Shown piece by piece: positions 52,380 to 61,246 of a stretch of DNA of 64,000 nucleotides. The translations under genes and the position numbers were made by a program. Below the pieces are notes generated by a model. It ran no database searches, had not been told where the DNA came from, and saw nothing but the letters and a program-made list of their open reading frames with translations. Position 1 is the first letter of the stretch. Each line of letters begins with the position of its first letter. Origin of the DNA: Candidatus Mediterraneibacter pullistercoris (GTDB lineage: Bacteria; Bacillota; Clostridia; Lachnospirales; Lachnospiraceae); the NCBI GenBank assembly GCA_019116885.1, contig DXAU01000038.1, positions 20,647 through 84,646 on the forward strand. Direction: 5' to 3'.

Positions 52380-54050
52380 ATGAAAACAGACATTGAGATC
52401 GCACAGGAAGCCGAACTGATTCACATAAAAGATGTGGCGGCAAGTATAGGTATCGAAGAAGATGATCTTGAATATTACGGCAGGTATAAAGCGAAACTCT
52501 CGGATGATCTGTGGGAGAAGATCAAAGAGAACAAAGACGGGAAACTTGTCCTTGTGACAGCGATCAACCCCACTCCCGCCGGCGAGGGCAAGACGACCAC
52601 AACAGTCGGTCTTGGAGAAGCAATGGCAAAGCTCGGGAAAAAAGCTCTGATCGCTCTCAGGGAACCTTCTCTCGGCCCCTGCTTTGGAATCAAAGGCGGT
52701 GCCGCCGGCGGCGGATACGCCCAGGTTGTGCCTATGGAAGATCTGAATCTTCATTTTACAGGAGATTTCCACGCGATCACTTCAGCCAACAATCTGCTCG
52801 CAGCCATGCTGGATAATCATATACAGCAGGGCAATGAACTCAGGATCGATCCGAGGCAGGTTGTGTGGAAACGATGCGTTGATATGAATGACAGGGTGCT
52901 GCGTAATATTGTCGTAGGGCTCGGTAATAAGATGGACGGTATGGTCAGAGAGGATCATTTCGTGATCACAGTCGCATCTGAGATCATGGCTGTCCTCTGT
53001 CTGGCGGATGACCTGACAGATCTGAAAAAACGCCTTGGCAGGATAATCGCGGCATATGATTTCGACGGGAATCCTGTTACGGCAGACGATCTGAAAGCAA
53101 CAGGCGCTATGACCGCGCTTTTAAAAGATGCGGTCAAGCCAAACATCATTCAGACTCTGGAGCATACGCCAGCGCTTGTACACGGCGGCCCGTTTGCAAA
53201 CATCGCTCACGGATGCAACAGTGTGAGAGCAACGAAGATGGCTCTCAAACTCAGCGATATAGCGATTACAGAAGCCGGATTCGGGGCGGATCTGGGCGCC
53301 GAGAAATTCTTTGATATCAAGTGCCGCATGTCAGGGCTTAAGCCTGATGCAGTTGTACTGGTTGCAACTGTCCGTGCTTTGAAGTATAATGGCGGCGCTG
53401 CCAGGAAAGATCTGGCAGTTGAAAACCTCGATGCCCTGAAAAAGGGGATCGTAAATCTCGAGAAACATATTGAGAATATACAGAAATACGGCGTGCCCGT
53501 GATCGTGACCCTGAATTCCTTTGTGACAGACACAGAGGCGGAGAATGAATTCATCCGCAGATTCTGCGAGGAGAGAGACTGCGAGTTCGCGCTTTCCGAG
53601 GTGTGGGAGAAAGGCGGAGAAGGGGGAATCGCTCTGGCGGAAAAAGTACTGCAGACTCTTGAGGAGAAGACGAGTGATTTCCATCCGCTCTATGACGACG
53701 GGCTGTCCATCCGCGGGAAGATTGAAAAAGTAGCCGCAGAGATTTATGGAGCAGACGGAGTCGTTTTTGAACCGGCTGCCCAAAAACAGATCGATAAGAT
53801 TGAATCGCTTGGGTTTGGATCATTCCCGGTATGTATGGCGAAGAATCAATATTCCCTCTCGGATGATGCGAATAAACTGGGACGGCCGGAAGGATTCAAT
53901 ATCCACATCCGCGAGGTGTATGTGAGTGCAGGAGCAGGCTTTGTCGTAGCTCTCACAGGAGCGATCATGACAATGCCCGGTCTCCCGAAAGTACCGGCGG
54001 CCAATGGAATCGATGTTTCGGAAGATGGAAAGATCACAGGACTGTTTTAG
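52380..54050 (+). CDS. fhs: Formate--tetrahydrofolate ligase
   Basis: A 556-residue enzyme that makes 10-formyl-THF from formate, THF and ATP. The nucleotide loop [11 protein letters not shown] is at about residues 65-74, followed by [23 protein letters not shown], and the C-terminal [19 protein letters not shown] block is present. AGGAGGAGAG lies before the ATG. folD follows after 15 bases, so the two steps to methylene-THF are made together. Either acetogen-like or purine/one-carbon supply use is possible. Confidence 0.96.
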   Translation: MKTDIEIAQEAELIHIKDVAASIGIEEDDLEYYGRYKAKLSDDLWEKIKENKDGKLVLVTAINPTPAGEGKTTTTVGLGEAMAKLGKKALIALREPSLGPCFGIKGGAAGGGYAQVVPMEDLNLHFTGDFHAITSANNLLAAMLDNHIQQGNELRIDPRQVVWKRCVDMNDRVLRNIVVGLGNKMDGMVREDHFVITVASEIMAVLCLADDLTDLKKRLGRIIAAYDFDGNPVTADDLKATGAMTALLKDAVKPNIIQTLEHTPALVHGGPFANIAHGCNSVRATKMALKLSDIAITEAGFGADLGAEKFFDIKCRMSGLKPDAVVLVATVRALKYNGGAARKDLAVENLDALKKGIVNLEKHIENIQKYGVPVIVTLNSFVTDTEAENEFIRRFCEERDCEFALSEVWEKGGEGGIALAEKVLQTLEEKTSDFHPLYDDGLSIRGKIEKVAAEIYGADGVVFEPAAQKQIDKIESLGFGSFPVCMAKNQYSLSDDANKLGRPEGFNIHIREVYVSAGAGFVVALTGAIMTMPGLPKVPAANGIDVSEDGKITGLF

Positions 54051-54065
54051 ATAAAGGAGTAATCA

Positions 54066-54920
54066 ATGTCACAGTTAATCGATGGAAAACGCATTTCACA
54101 GCAGATCAAAGATGAATTAAGGGAAGAAGTAGAGCGACTCAAAGAAAAAGGCCGGAATGCATGTCTTGCAGTAGTCCAGGTCGGCGCAGACCCGGCTTCT
54201 ACAGTCTATGTGCGGAATAAGAAGAAGGCCTGTGAGTATATCGGCATAAGGTCAAAATCCTATGAACTGCCCGAGGAGACAACAGAGCAGGAACTGGTCG
54301 GACTGGTCGAAAATCTGAATAAAGATGCCCAGGTGAACGGGGTTCTCGTACAGCTTCCATTGCCGGACCACATTGATGAGGACAAGATCATACGAACGAT
54401 CTCACCGGACAAAGACGTGGACGGTTTTCATCCTGTCAGCGTGGGACGTCTCTGGATCGGTGAAAAAGGATTTCTGTCCTGTACACCGGCGGGGATCATC
54501 CAGCTCCTCAAGCGTTCCGGAGTGGAGATTGAAGGCAGAGAGTGCGTGATAGTCGGCAGAAGCAATATCGTCGGAAAGCCTATGGCAGCTCTTCTGTTGA
54601 GAGAAAATGCAACCGTGACTGTGGCACATTCCAGGACAAAGGATTTAAAGAAAGTGACGAAGCGGGCTGATATCCTTGTCGTTGCGATAGGAAAGAAGAG
54701 GTTCATCACCTCAGAATACATCAAAGACGGAGCGGTTGTCATCGATGTGGGGATGCACAGAGATGAAGACGGACATCTGTGCGGAGACGTGGATTTTGCC
54801 GATGTGGAGCCTCATACATCGGCGATCACTCCGGTTCCCGGCGGAGTCGGTCCTATGACGATCGCTATGCTCATGAATAACTGTGTGGAAACGATACGTA
54901 CTCAGGAGGAAAGACCATGA
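54066..54920 (+). CDS. folD: Methylene-THF dehydrogenase/methenyl-THF cyclohydrolase
   Basis: A 284-residue bifunctional enzyme. The catalytic Lys/Tyr region is STVYVRNKKKACEYIGI (near residue 55), the QLPLPDHID motif follows, the cofactor site is GRSNIVGKPMAALL, and TPVPGGVGPMTIAMLM lies near the end. AAAGGAG lies before the ATG. Together with fhs it links formate, formyl-THF and methylene-THF. It overlaps the next gene by 4 bases. Confidence 0.96.
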   Translation: MSQLIDGKRISQQIKDELREEVERLKEKGRNACLAVVQVGADPASTVYVRNKKKACEYIGIRSKSYELPEETTEQELVGLVENLNKDAQVNGVLVQLPLPDHIDEDKIIRTISPDKDVDGFHPVSVGRLWIGEKGFLSCTPAGIIQLLKRSGVEIEGRECVIVGRSNIVGKPMAALLLRENATVTVAHSRTKDLKKVTKRADILVVAIGKKRFITSEYIKDGAVVIDVGMHRDEDGHLCGDVDFADVEPHTSAITPVPGGVGPMTIAMLMNNCVETIRTQEERP

Positions 54921-56251
54921 GATGTACCCATTGCGGAGCAGTGATCCCTGACGATCAGCTTGTATGCCCCGAATGTGGCGCTGAAGTGCAGATCGTTCCG
55001 GATTATAATCCTTTGGAGGATGTTCTTGCAAGAGAAGTAAAAGGCTCTGTAGAAGGTGCAACGCGCCCGATACAGACGAATGACATAAGAAGATACAGAA
55101 GAGATAACCGGACAAAGAATGTCAATGCTACCCGTGTACTGAGCCGGGAAGAGATGGACAGCCTCAGACAAAAACGGCGTTCAGGGACTGCAGGCGCATC
55201 AGGCGGACCACGCCGAAGCACCGGCAGTATGAGGCGGCAGCCTGTGGATGAACTGAGACGTCAGAGAGAGAACACATCAGATATGCGGCGCCAGCGCAGC
55301 CAGATGCGTCTGGAAGCTGCGAAGAGAAAGAGGAGAAATCTTCTGATAACACTGTTCCTGCTGCTTGCTCTGATCGTGACAGGAGTCTATCTCGTATATC
55401 AGAATTCTTATACTTCAATGATAAACAAAGGCTACCGTTCGATCCAGAGCGGCGACTATACAGCGGCGGCAGAATATTTTGACCGTGCAGTAAGAAAAGA
55501 TGAATCCAGGCCGGAAGCATACAGCGGACATGCACAGATCTATGTGGAACAGAATGATCTTGAGAGTGCGGAGGATGTGTTTCTTTCTGCGATCGAGACT
55601 CAGCCGACCAACGAAGCACTCTACCAGGCGGCAATAGATTTCTATATGGAGCTAGAACAGCCGGACAAAGTATCCGCCCTTCTGGAAGACTGCGAGGATA
55701 AGAATGTACTAAGCGCAGTCTCTGACTATGTCTCATCATCTCCGGTTTTCACACCCGAGGCGGGGACATACAGCGAGGTACAGGAGGTCACGATCACTTC
55801 AGAAACGGGTGGGGATATCTACTATACAACTGACGGGAGCGCCCCCTCAGAACAGACGGGGACAAAATATACAGAACCTGTTCTTCTGCAGACAGAGGGC
55901 GAGACAGAGATACGGGCTATTGCCGTAAATGAAAACGGAATCCCCAGCGTCATCTCGTCCAGTACTTATACGATTGAATTTCCGATAGAAGACGCGCCTG
56001 CAGTGACACCGTCTACCGGGCAGTATACGGAACCGACTCAGATCACAATCACTGTGCCAGACGGATATACAGCCTATTACACCACAGATGGCTCAACCCC
56101 GGACCCGAAAGCATCATCTACCCATAAATACACCGGACCGGTCGATATGCCTGACGATACACAGATGATATTCAACGCGATCCTTGTAAATGACCAGAAC
56201 GGAAAAGCGACAGAAGCAACTACGAGAAACTATATAACAACACCATATTGA
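54917..56251 (+). CDS. Zinc-ribbon, single-pass membrane, TPR and chitobiase-C-terminal-domain protein
   Basis: A 444-residue protein of mixed build: zinc ribbon at the start (Cys3, Cys6, Cys17, Cys20), a basic Arg-rich linker to ~140, one membrane helix (~141-161), about two to three TPR-like helices (~165-265), and two beta modules of the chitobiase/FN3-like kind, each with YYTTDGS-x-P (near 307-314 and 390-397). The zinc ribbon should be in the cytoplasm and the TPR and beta modules outside. It overlaps folD by ATGA. A wall-associated or scaffolding role is a guess. Confidence 0.85.
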   Translation: MRCTHCGAVIPDDQLVCPECGAEVQIVPDYNPLEDVLAREVKGSVEGATRPIQTNDIRRYRRDNRTKNVNATRVLSREEMDSLRQKRRSGTAGASGGPRRSTGSMRRQPVDELRRQRENTSDMRRQRSQMRLEAAKRKRRNLLITLFLLLALIVTGVYLVYQNSYTSMINKGYRSIQSGDYTAAAEYFDRAVRKDESRPEAYSGHAQIYVEQNDLESAEDVFLSAIETQPTNEALYQAAIDFYMELEQPDKVSALLEDCEDKNVLSAVSDYVSSSPVFTPEAGTYSEVQEVTITSETGGDIYYTTDGSAPSEQTGTKYTEPVLLQTEGETEIRAIAVNENGIPSVISSSTYTIEFPIEDAPAVTPSTGQYTEPTQITITVPDGYTAYYTTDGSTPDPKASSTHKYTGPVDMPDDTQMIFNAILVNDQNGKATEATTRNYITTPY

Positions 56252-56321
56252 TCCTCTGGCTTGAGTTTAAAGCCATCTCAGAGAGATTTGGAGATATTTG
56301 GGAAAATAAGAAAATGCGGCT

Positions 56322-56362
56322 CATGTATTGTTGAAATCTTTATGTATTTTTCACAATACATG
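56322..56362 (+). terminator. Possible terminator or operator-like dyad before the alcohol dehydrogenase
   Basis: CATGTATTGT (56322-56331) and ACAATACATG (56353-56362) match perfectly with a 21-base loop; a six-T run begins 6 bases later. The long loop makes a terminator uncertain. Confidence 0.4.
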
Positions 56363-56364
56363 GG

Positions 56365-56415
56365 TTGCTTTTTTGTTATTTTCGGGATATAATGACTGTG
56401 TTAAAAAAATAACAA
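56365..56415 (+). promoter_or_regulatory. Alcohol dehydrogenase promoter with Rex-like operator
   Basis: TTGCTT (56365-56370), 17-base spacer, TATAAT (56388-56393). An 18-base site at 56398-56415 matches the Rex consensus TTGTTAA-N4-TTAACAA at 12 of 14 fixed positions and covers the expected transcript start. Since rex is in this window and Rex regulates fermentative alcohol dehydrogenases in clostridia, repression by Rex is likely; it remains an inference. Confidence 0.75.
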
Positions 56416-56440
56416 AATAATAGAAAAGGAGATATGTGAC

Positions 56441-57622
56441 ATGAGCAGATTTTGTTTACCAAGAGACATTTATCATGGAAAAGGATGTCTTGAAGAGCTT
56501 AAGAACTTAAAAGGGAAAAAAGCTATGCTTGTCGTTGGCGGCGGTTCAATGAAGCGCCAGGGCTTTCTGGACAAGGCTGTAAACTATCTGAAAGAGGCAG
56601 GCATGGAAGTGGAAGTATTTGAGGGTGTCGAGCCGGATCCGTCTGTTGAAACCGTCATGAAAGGCGCAGAAGCGATGCGGGCTTTCGAGCCGGACTGGAT
56701 CGTATCTATGGGCGGAGGTTCCCCGATCGATGCTGCAAAGGCTATGTGGGCATTTTATGAGTATCCCGATACATCTTTTGATGACTTGTGCACGCCATTT
56801 AACTTCCCGGAACTCAGAACAAAAGCAAAATTTGCCGCAATTCCTTCTACATCAGGAACAGCGACTGAAGTTACAGCTTTTTCAGTCATCACCAACTATC
56901 AGACAGGAGTCAAATATCCTCTGGCCGATTTTAATATCACGCCGGATGTTGCTATCGTAGATCCGGATCTTGTGTCAGGACTTCCAGTAAAACAGGTAGC
57001 GTACACTGGAATGGATGCACTTACACATGCGATCGAGGCATATGTATCCACACTGCACGGACCGTTTACAGATCCACTTGCGCTCCAGGCAATCGAGATG
57101 GTACTGGATTATCTGCCTGCGTCATATGACTGCAATATGGAAGCAAGAGAGCAGATGCACTATGCCCAGTGCCTTGCGGGAATGGCGTTCTCCAATGCCC
57201 TGCTTGGTATCGTACACTCCATGGCACATAAGACAGGAGCCGCTTTCTCTACAGGACATATCCCTCACGGGTGCGCAAATGCAATCTATCTTCCGTATGT
57301 GATCGCATATAATGCAAAAGAACCGGAAGCAGCAAGCCGCTACGCAGAGATCGCCCGCAGGATGGGGCTTGAAGGAACATCCCAGAAAGCGCTTATCAAC
57401 AGTCTGAGAGAGAAGATCAATGAATTCAACGCAAAATTGAACATACCTAAGACTATCAAAGACTTTGGAGTCAACGAGGCAGAGTTTAAGGAGAAAGTCG
57501 CTCATATTGCTGAACTGGCTGTAGGAGACGCATGTACAGGCTCCAATCCACGATCCATTGACCCGGCAGCTATGGAGAAACTTCTCAATTGCACATATTA
57601 TGGCACAGAGGTCGACTTCTGA
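56441..57622 (+). CDS. Iron-containing alcohol dehydrogenase
   Basis: A 393-residue group III alcohol dehydrogenase using NAD(P)H. The nucleotide-binding GGGS motif is near residue 31, and MGGGSPIDAAK follows near 89. Metal ligands lie in the HSMAHKTGAAFSTGHIPHG block (residues ~256-274). Related to butanol/lactaldehyde-type dehydrogenases; substrate not decidable. AAGGAG lies before the ATG. The Rex-like site just upstream fits a role in disposing of excess NADH. Confidence 0.92.
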   Translation: MSRFCLPRDIYHGKGCLEELKNLKGKKAMLVVGGGSMKRQGFLDKAVNYLKEAGMEVEVFEGVEPDPSVETVMKGAEAMRAFEPDWIVSMGGGSPIDAAKAMWAFYEYPDTSFDDLCTPFNFPELRTKAKFAAIPSTSGTATEVTAFSVITNYQTGVKYPLADFNITPDVAIVDPDLVSGLPVKQVAYTGMDALTHAIEAYVSTLHGPFTDPLALQAIEMVLDYLPASYDCNMEAREQMHYAQCLAGMAFSNALLGIVHSMAHKTGAAFSTGHIPHGCANAIYLPYVIAYNAKEPEAASRYAEIARRMGLEGTSQKALINSLREKINEFNAKLNIPKTIKDFGVNEAEFKEKVAHIAELAVGDACTGSNPRSIDPAAMEKLLNCTYYGTEVDF

Positions 57623-57651
57623 GGCTGACGGAACATCAGATTTTTTCAGAG

Positions 57652-57685
57652 CGGGTCATCCGGAAACGGGTGATCCGTTCTTCAT
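57652..57685 (+). terminator. Probable terminator of the alcohol dehydrogenase gene
   Basis: CGGGTCATCC (57652-57661) pairs with GGGTGATCCG (57668-57677) with two G-U pairs, followed by a T-rich but broken run. Confidence 0.65.
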
Positions 57686-57758
57686 ATACCACTGCCCGGA
57701 TTCTGGCAGCATGAATAAAAAAGTGCTGTAGTATTAACCAGAAGAATCGCATATTTGC

Positions 57759-57787
57759 TTGCCATGGAAAGATTTATGGCGTATTAT
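57759..57787 (+). promoter_or_regulatory. Promoter of nfnAB
   Basis: TTGCCA, 17-base spacer, TATTAT, 33 bases before the start. Confidence 0.7.
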
Positions 57788-57819
57788 AGTGAAGAGTGAA
57801 TTTTTCAAGGAGGAAGACC

Positions 57820-58707
57820 ATGTATCAGATAATGAAAGCAGAAAAACTGGCTGACAAGATCTTTCTGATGGATGTGCATGCACCCCGAGTTGCGCAGCAC
57901 TGCCAGCCCGGTCAGTTTGTGATTGTAAAGATGGATGAAAAGGGCGAGCGTATCCCGCTTACGATCTGCGACTATGACAGAGAGTCGGGGACGATTACTA
58001 TAGTTGTCCAGGAAGTAGGCGCTTCCACCACGAAGATGGGAAACCTGAAAAAAGGAGACTATTTCCGTGATTTTACAGGACCGCTCGGATGTCCGTCCGA
58101 GTTTGTAAATGAAGATACAGAAACGCTGAAAGGCAGGAAGATGCTCTTTGTGGCGGGCGGTGTCGGCTCAGCTCCGGTGTATCCGCAGGTAAAATGGCTT
58201 CATGAGCGTGGTATTGATGCGGACGTCATCGTAGGAGCCAAGACAAAAGATATGCTGATCCTTGAAGAGGAGATGAAAGCTGTCTCAGGGAATTACTATC
58301 CCTGTACAGATGATGGTACATACGGACATGCAGGCATGGTGACATCCATGATCGAAGAACTTGTGAATGGCGGAAATAAGTATGATGTATGCATCGCGAT
58401 CGGACCGATGATTATGATGAAGTTTGTCTGTCTTCTGACTAAGAAACTGGGGATACCGACAATTGTCAGCATGAACCCGATCATGGTAGACGGTACGGGC
58501 ATGTGCGGAGCGTGCCGTCTTCAGGTAGGCGATGAGATCAAATTTGCCTGTGTGGACGGACCGGAATTCGACGGACATCTGGTAGATTTTGACCAGGCTA
58601 TGAAGAGAAGCCAGATGTACAGGACAGCAGAGGGCCGTGCAATGCTGAAACTCCAGGAGGGAGACACACATCACGGCGGCTGCGGACATTGCGGAGGTGA
58701 CAAATAA
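57820..58707 (+). CDS. nfnA: Ferredoxin-NADP+ oxidoreductase (bifurcating), small subunit NfnA
   Basis: A 295-residue FAD/[2Fe-2S] protein of the dihydroorotate-dehydrogenase-B electron-transfer type. FAD-binding RIPLTICDYD is near residue 47, the NAD-binding VAGGVGSAPVYPQ near 110, and the cluster Cys set in GMCGACR plus FACVDGP near 228-246. With NfnB it couples NADH and reduced ferredoxin oxidation to NADPH formation. The last 15 residues form a His/Cys/Gly tail (THHGGCGHCGGDK) beyond the fold. The start is ATG 57820 behind AAGGAGG. It shares one base with nfnB. Confidence 0.9.
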   Translation: MYQIMKAEKLADKIFLMDVHAPRVAQHCQPGQFVIVKMDEKGERIPLTICDYDRESGTITIVVQEVGASTTKMGNLKKGDYFRDFTGPLGCPSEFVNEDTETLKGRKMLFVAGGVGSAPVYPQVKWLHERGIDADVIVGAKTKDMLILEEEMKAVSGNYYPCTDDGTYGHAGMVTSMIEELVNGGNKYDVCIAIGPMIMMKFVCLLTKKLGIPTIVSMNPIMVDGTGMCGACRLQVGDEIKFACVDGPEFDGHLVDFDQAMKRSQMYRTAEGRAMLKLQEGDTHHGGCGHCGGDK

Positions 58708-60098
58708 TGGCGGATATGTTAAAGAAAGTGCCTGTAAGAGAACAGGATGCAAAGGTGCGCGCGACGAATTTTGACGAGGTGTGCCTTGGTTATAATCTGG
58801 AAGAAGCGATGGATGAGGCGACGAGATGTCTGAACTGTAAAAATGCAAAGTGCATCCAGGGATGTCCCGTGGCAATCGATATCCCAGCATTTATTCAGGA
58901 AGTAAAAGAGGGAAATATCGAGGAAGCTTATAAAGTAATCGGAAAGTCAAGCGCACTTCCGGCAATCTGCGGACGCGTCTGTCCTCAGGAGTCCCAGTGC
59001 GAGGGAAAATGTATCCGTGGCATTAAGGGAGAGCCTGTATCGATAGGAAAACTTGAGAGATTCGTTGCAGACTATGCACTTGAGAATGATATAAAACCCG
59101 TAGGTGCAGAGACTAAGAACGGACATAAGGTCGCTGTTATCGGTTCCGGCCCGTCCGGCCTTACCTGTGCCGGGGATCTTGCGAAGATGGGATATGACGT
59201 GACAGTATTCGAGGCTCTGCATGAACTGGGCGGCGTGCTCGTGTATGGCATCCCGGAATTCCGTCTTCCAAAAGAGAAAATCGTAGCAAAAGAGATCGAA
59301 AAAGTAAAGGAACTCGGCGTGAAATTTGAGACGAACGTGGTGATCGGGAAATCAACGACGATCGATCAGCTTATGGAAGAGGAAGGATACGAGGCCGTGT
59401 TTATTGGCTCAGGAGCAGGTCTTCCGATGTTCATGGGAATTCCGGGTGAGAATGCGAATGAGGTCTTTTCAGCGAATGAGTATCTGACAAGAAGCAACCT
59501 TATGAAAGCGTTTGACGATTCTTATGACACGCCGATCGCAGCCGGAAAGAAAGTCGCGGTAGTAGGCGGCGGAAATGTGGCTATGGATGCTGCAAGAACA
59601 GCGCTCAGACTCGGAGCAGATGTACATATTGTTTACAGGAGGAGCGAGGCAGAGCTTCCTGCAAGAGTGGAAGAGGTTCATCACGCAAAAGAAGAAGGCG
59701 TTGTGTTTGATCTTCTCACCAATCCGAAGAAGATCAATGTGGACGAGAACGGAAACATTACGAGTATGACAGTTATCAAAATGGAGCTCGGCGAGCCGGA
59801 CGCATCGGGCAGGAGACGCCCGGTGGAAATCCCGGGTTCTGAGTATGACATTGAGGTGGATACTGTGATCATGTCCCTTGGGACTTCTCCAAACCCGCTC
59901 ATTTCATCTACCACAATGGGGCTTGAGACGAACCGCAGAAAATGTATCGTTGCAGATGAGGAGAACGGGCAGACATCAAAAGAAGGCGTGTTTGCAGGCG
60001 GAGATGCTGTTACAGGCGCCGCTACCGTGATCCTGGCCATGGGCGCGGGGAAAGCAGGTGCGAAAGGCATCGATGAGTACCTCAGGAGCAAGGCGTGA
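58707..60098 (+). CDS. nfnB: NfnB / glutamate-synthase-small-chain-like oxidoreductase
   Basis: A 463-residue flavoprotein with an N-terminal two-cluster [4Fe-4S] domain (CLNCKNAKCIQGCP near residues 36-49 and CGRVCPQESQCEGKC near 89-103) and two Rossmann folds: FAD (VIGSGPSGLTCAGDLA, near 145) and NADPH (VVGGGNVAMDAARTA, near 285). Alone the family is called GltA or GltD-like, but the gene pair with nfnA marks it as the large Nfn subunit. The start codon shares a base with the nfnA stop. Confidence 0.91.
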   Translation: MADMLKKVPVREQDAKVRATNFDEVCLGYNLEEAMDEATRCLNCKNAKCIQGCPVAIDIPAFIQEVKEGNIEEAYKVIGKSSALPAICGRVCPQESQCEGKCIRGIKGEPVSIGKLERFVADYALENDIKPVGAETKNGHKVAVIGSGPSGLTCAGDLAKMGYDVTVFEALHELGGVLVYGIPEFRLPKEKIVAKEIEKVKELGVKFETNVVIGKSTTIDQLMEEEGYEAVFIGSGAGLPMFMGIPGENANEVFSANEYLTRSNLMKAFDDSYDTPIAAGKKVAVVGGGNVAMDAARTALRLGADVHIVYRRSEAELPARVEEVHHAKEEGVVFDLLTNPKKINVDENGNITSMTVIKMELGEPDASGRRRPVEIPGSEYDIEVDTVIMSLGTSPNPLISSTTMGLETNRRKCIVADEENGQTSKEGVFAGGDAVTGAATVILAMGAGKAGAKGIDEYLRSKA

Positions 60099-60100
60099 GA

Positions 60101-60805
60101 ATGATGATGACAGAAGAGATCAGAGACAGGCTCAGCGGGCTGGCGGAAGAGGATTACAGAGAGTTCAATCAAAAACTTCTCCCAGGAGTAAAACACATCC
60201 TGGGAGTTCGCCTCCCGGCGCTGCGGAAACTGGCGAAAGAGACAGCAAGAGGAGATTTTCGAGCATATCTTGCTGAGGCACAAAAGGAGATCAGCGGGGA
60301 TTCGAGCTTTGAGGAGATCATGATACAGGGGCTTGTTATCGGGTATGCCAGGATGGAACAGGAGGAATACCGCAAATATTTGGGTGAATTCATCCCCAGG
60401 ATAACGAACTGGTCAGTCTGTGACAGTTGTGCCAACAGCTATAAATTCATGGGTGATGATCCGGAATACTGGTTTTCTTATCTGAAGAAATATGAGAACA
60501 GCCAGAAAGAATTCGAGACCCGTTTTATGATCGTATCTATGCTGAATCACTTTACAGAAGCGGATCATATTGATGAAATCCTTTCAATATGCGAAGGGAT
60601 CCGCCATGACGGATATTATGCAAAAATGGGAGCTGCGTGGGCTCTGCAGGTATGTTATGTAAAGTTTCCGGAGAAGACGAAAGATTTCCTTGAAAATAAC
60701 CGTATGGCGGATTTTATACAAAATAAAGCGATTCAGAAGATCAGAGAATCCCGTTGTGTGAGCCGTGAGGAGAAAGAAGCTCTTCGCGGATTTATTCGTA
60801 AATGA
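60101..60805 (+). CDS. AlkD-like DNA alkylation repair protein
   Basis: A 234-residue all-helical HEAT-like repeat protein of the DNA alkylation repair family (AlkD/AlkC type glycosylases that remove bulky or positively charged bases). The family block NWSVCDSCANSYKF lies near residues 105-118, and WALQVCYVKFP near 184. The key Trp/Asp positions look kept, but activity is not proven. Several starts are possible (GTG 60095, ATG 60101, 60104, 60107). It begins at the very end of nfnB, so it is translationally linked to that operon, which is an unusual partnership. Confidence 0.85.
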   Translation: MMMTEEIRDRLSGLAEEDYREFNQKLLPGVKHILGVRLPALRKLAKETARGDFRAYLAEAQKEISGDSSFEEIMIQGLVIGYARMEQEEYRKYLGEFIPRITNWSVCDSCANSYKFMGDDPEYWFSYLKKYENSQKEFETRFMIVSMLNHFTEADHIDEILSICEGIRHDGYYAKMGAAWALQVCYVKFPEKTKDFLENNRMADFIQNKAIQKIRESRCVSREEKEALRGFIRK

Positions 60806-60893
60806 TGTTGATGGCTGCTCCCAATACGCGGCTTCTTTTCCAGTTTATTCTTTCTTGCCGGATTTCAACTCCGTCCACAGAGCCTTAACTGCC

Positions 60894-61052
60894 CTATGAA
60901 CCAGAGGTTATAATGATAGCGATGACGAGTGCGGCGGCAGCTATCGCAGGTACAGCAATAACGATGATTTTGCTGATTTTACGCTGAAGTTCTTTTTTAC
61001 GGCGCTCTCTTGCGCGACGTTCCTGAGCCATTTTTCTGTTTTCTTTTTTCAT
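60894..61052 (-). CDS. Small 52-residue membrane protein, unknown
   Basis: A short minus-strand frame: ATG at 61052, a very basic start (MKKENRKMAQERRARERRKK), then one hydrophobic helix (residues ~29-48) and stop. GAGGGA lies about 12 bases upstream. Some clostridial lipoproteins and FKBP-type proteins begin in this way, so it may be the remaining N-terminus of a longer protein. I see no recognisable domain after the helix. Confidence 0.6.
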   Translation of the reverse strand: MKKENRKMAQERRARERRKKELQRKISKIIVIAVPAIAAAALVIAIIITSGS

Positions 61053-61246
61053 GGAACACTTTCCCTCATTTCTGATAAATATAATTGCAGCAGTCAGATT
61101 TTATATGCACTGTATCACACAGTATAAATATAAAATATGATTAATTTGTGATCTTTTTTCAAAAAATACGTGGTATACTATTGCTATCGCTCTGCTTATC
61201 AGGCAGGGCTTATAGAAAACTTGTGAGACAGACTGGAGAAGACAGC

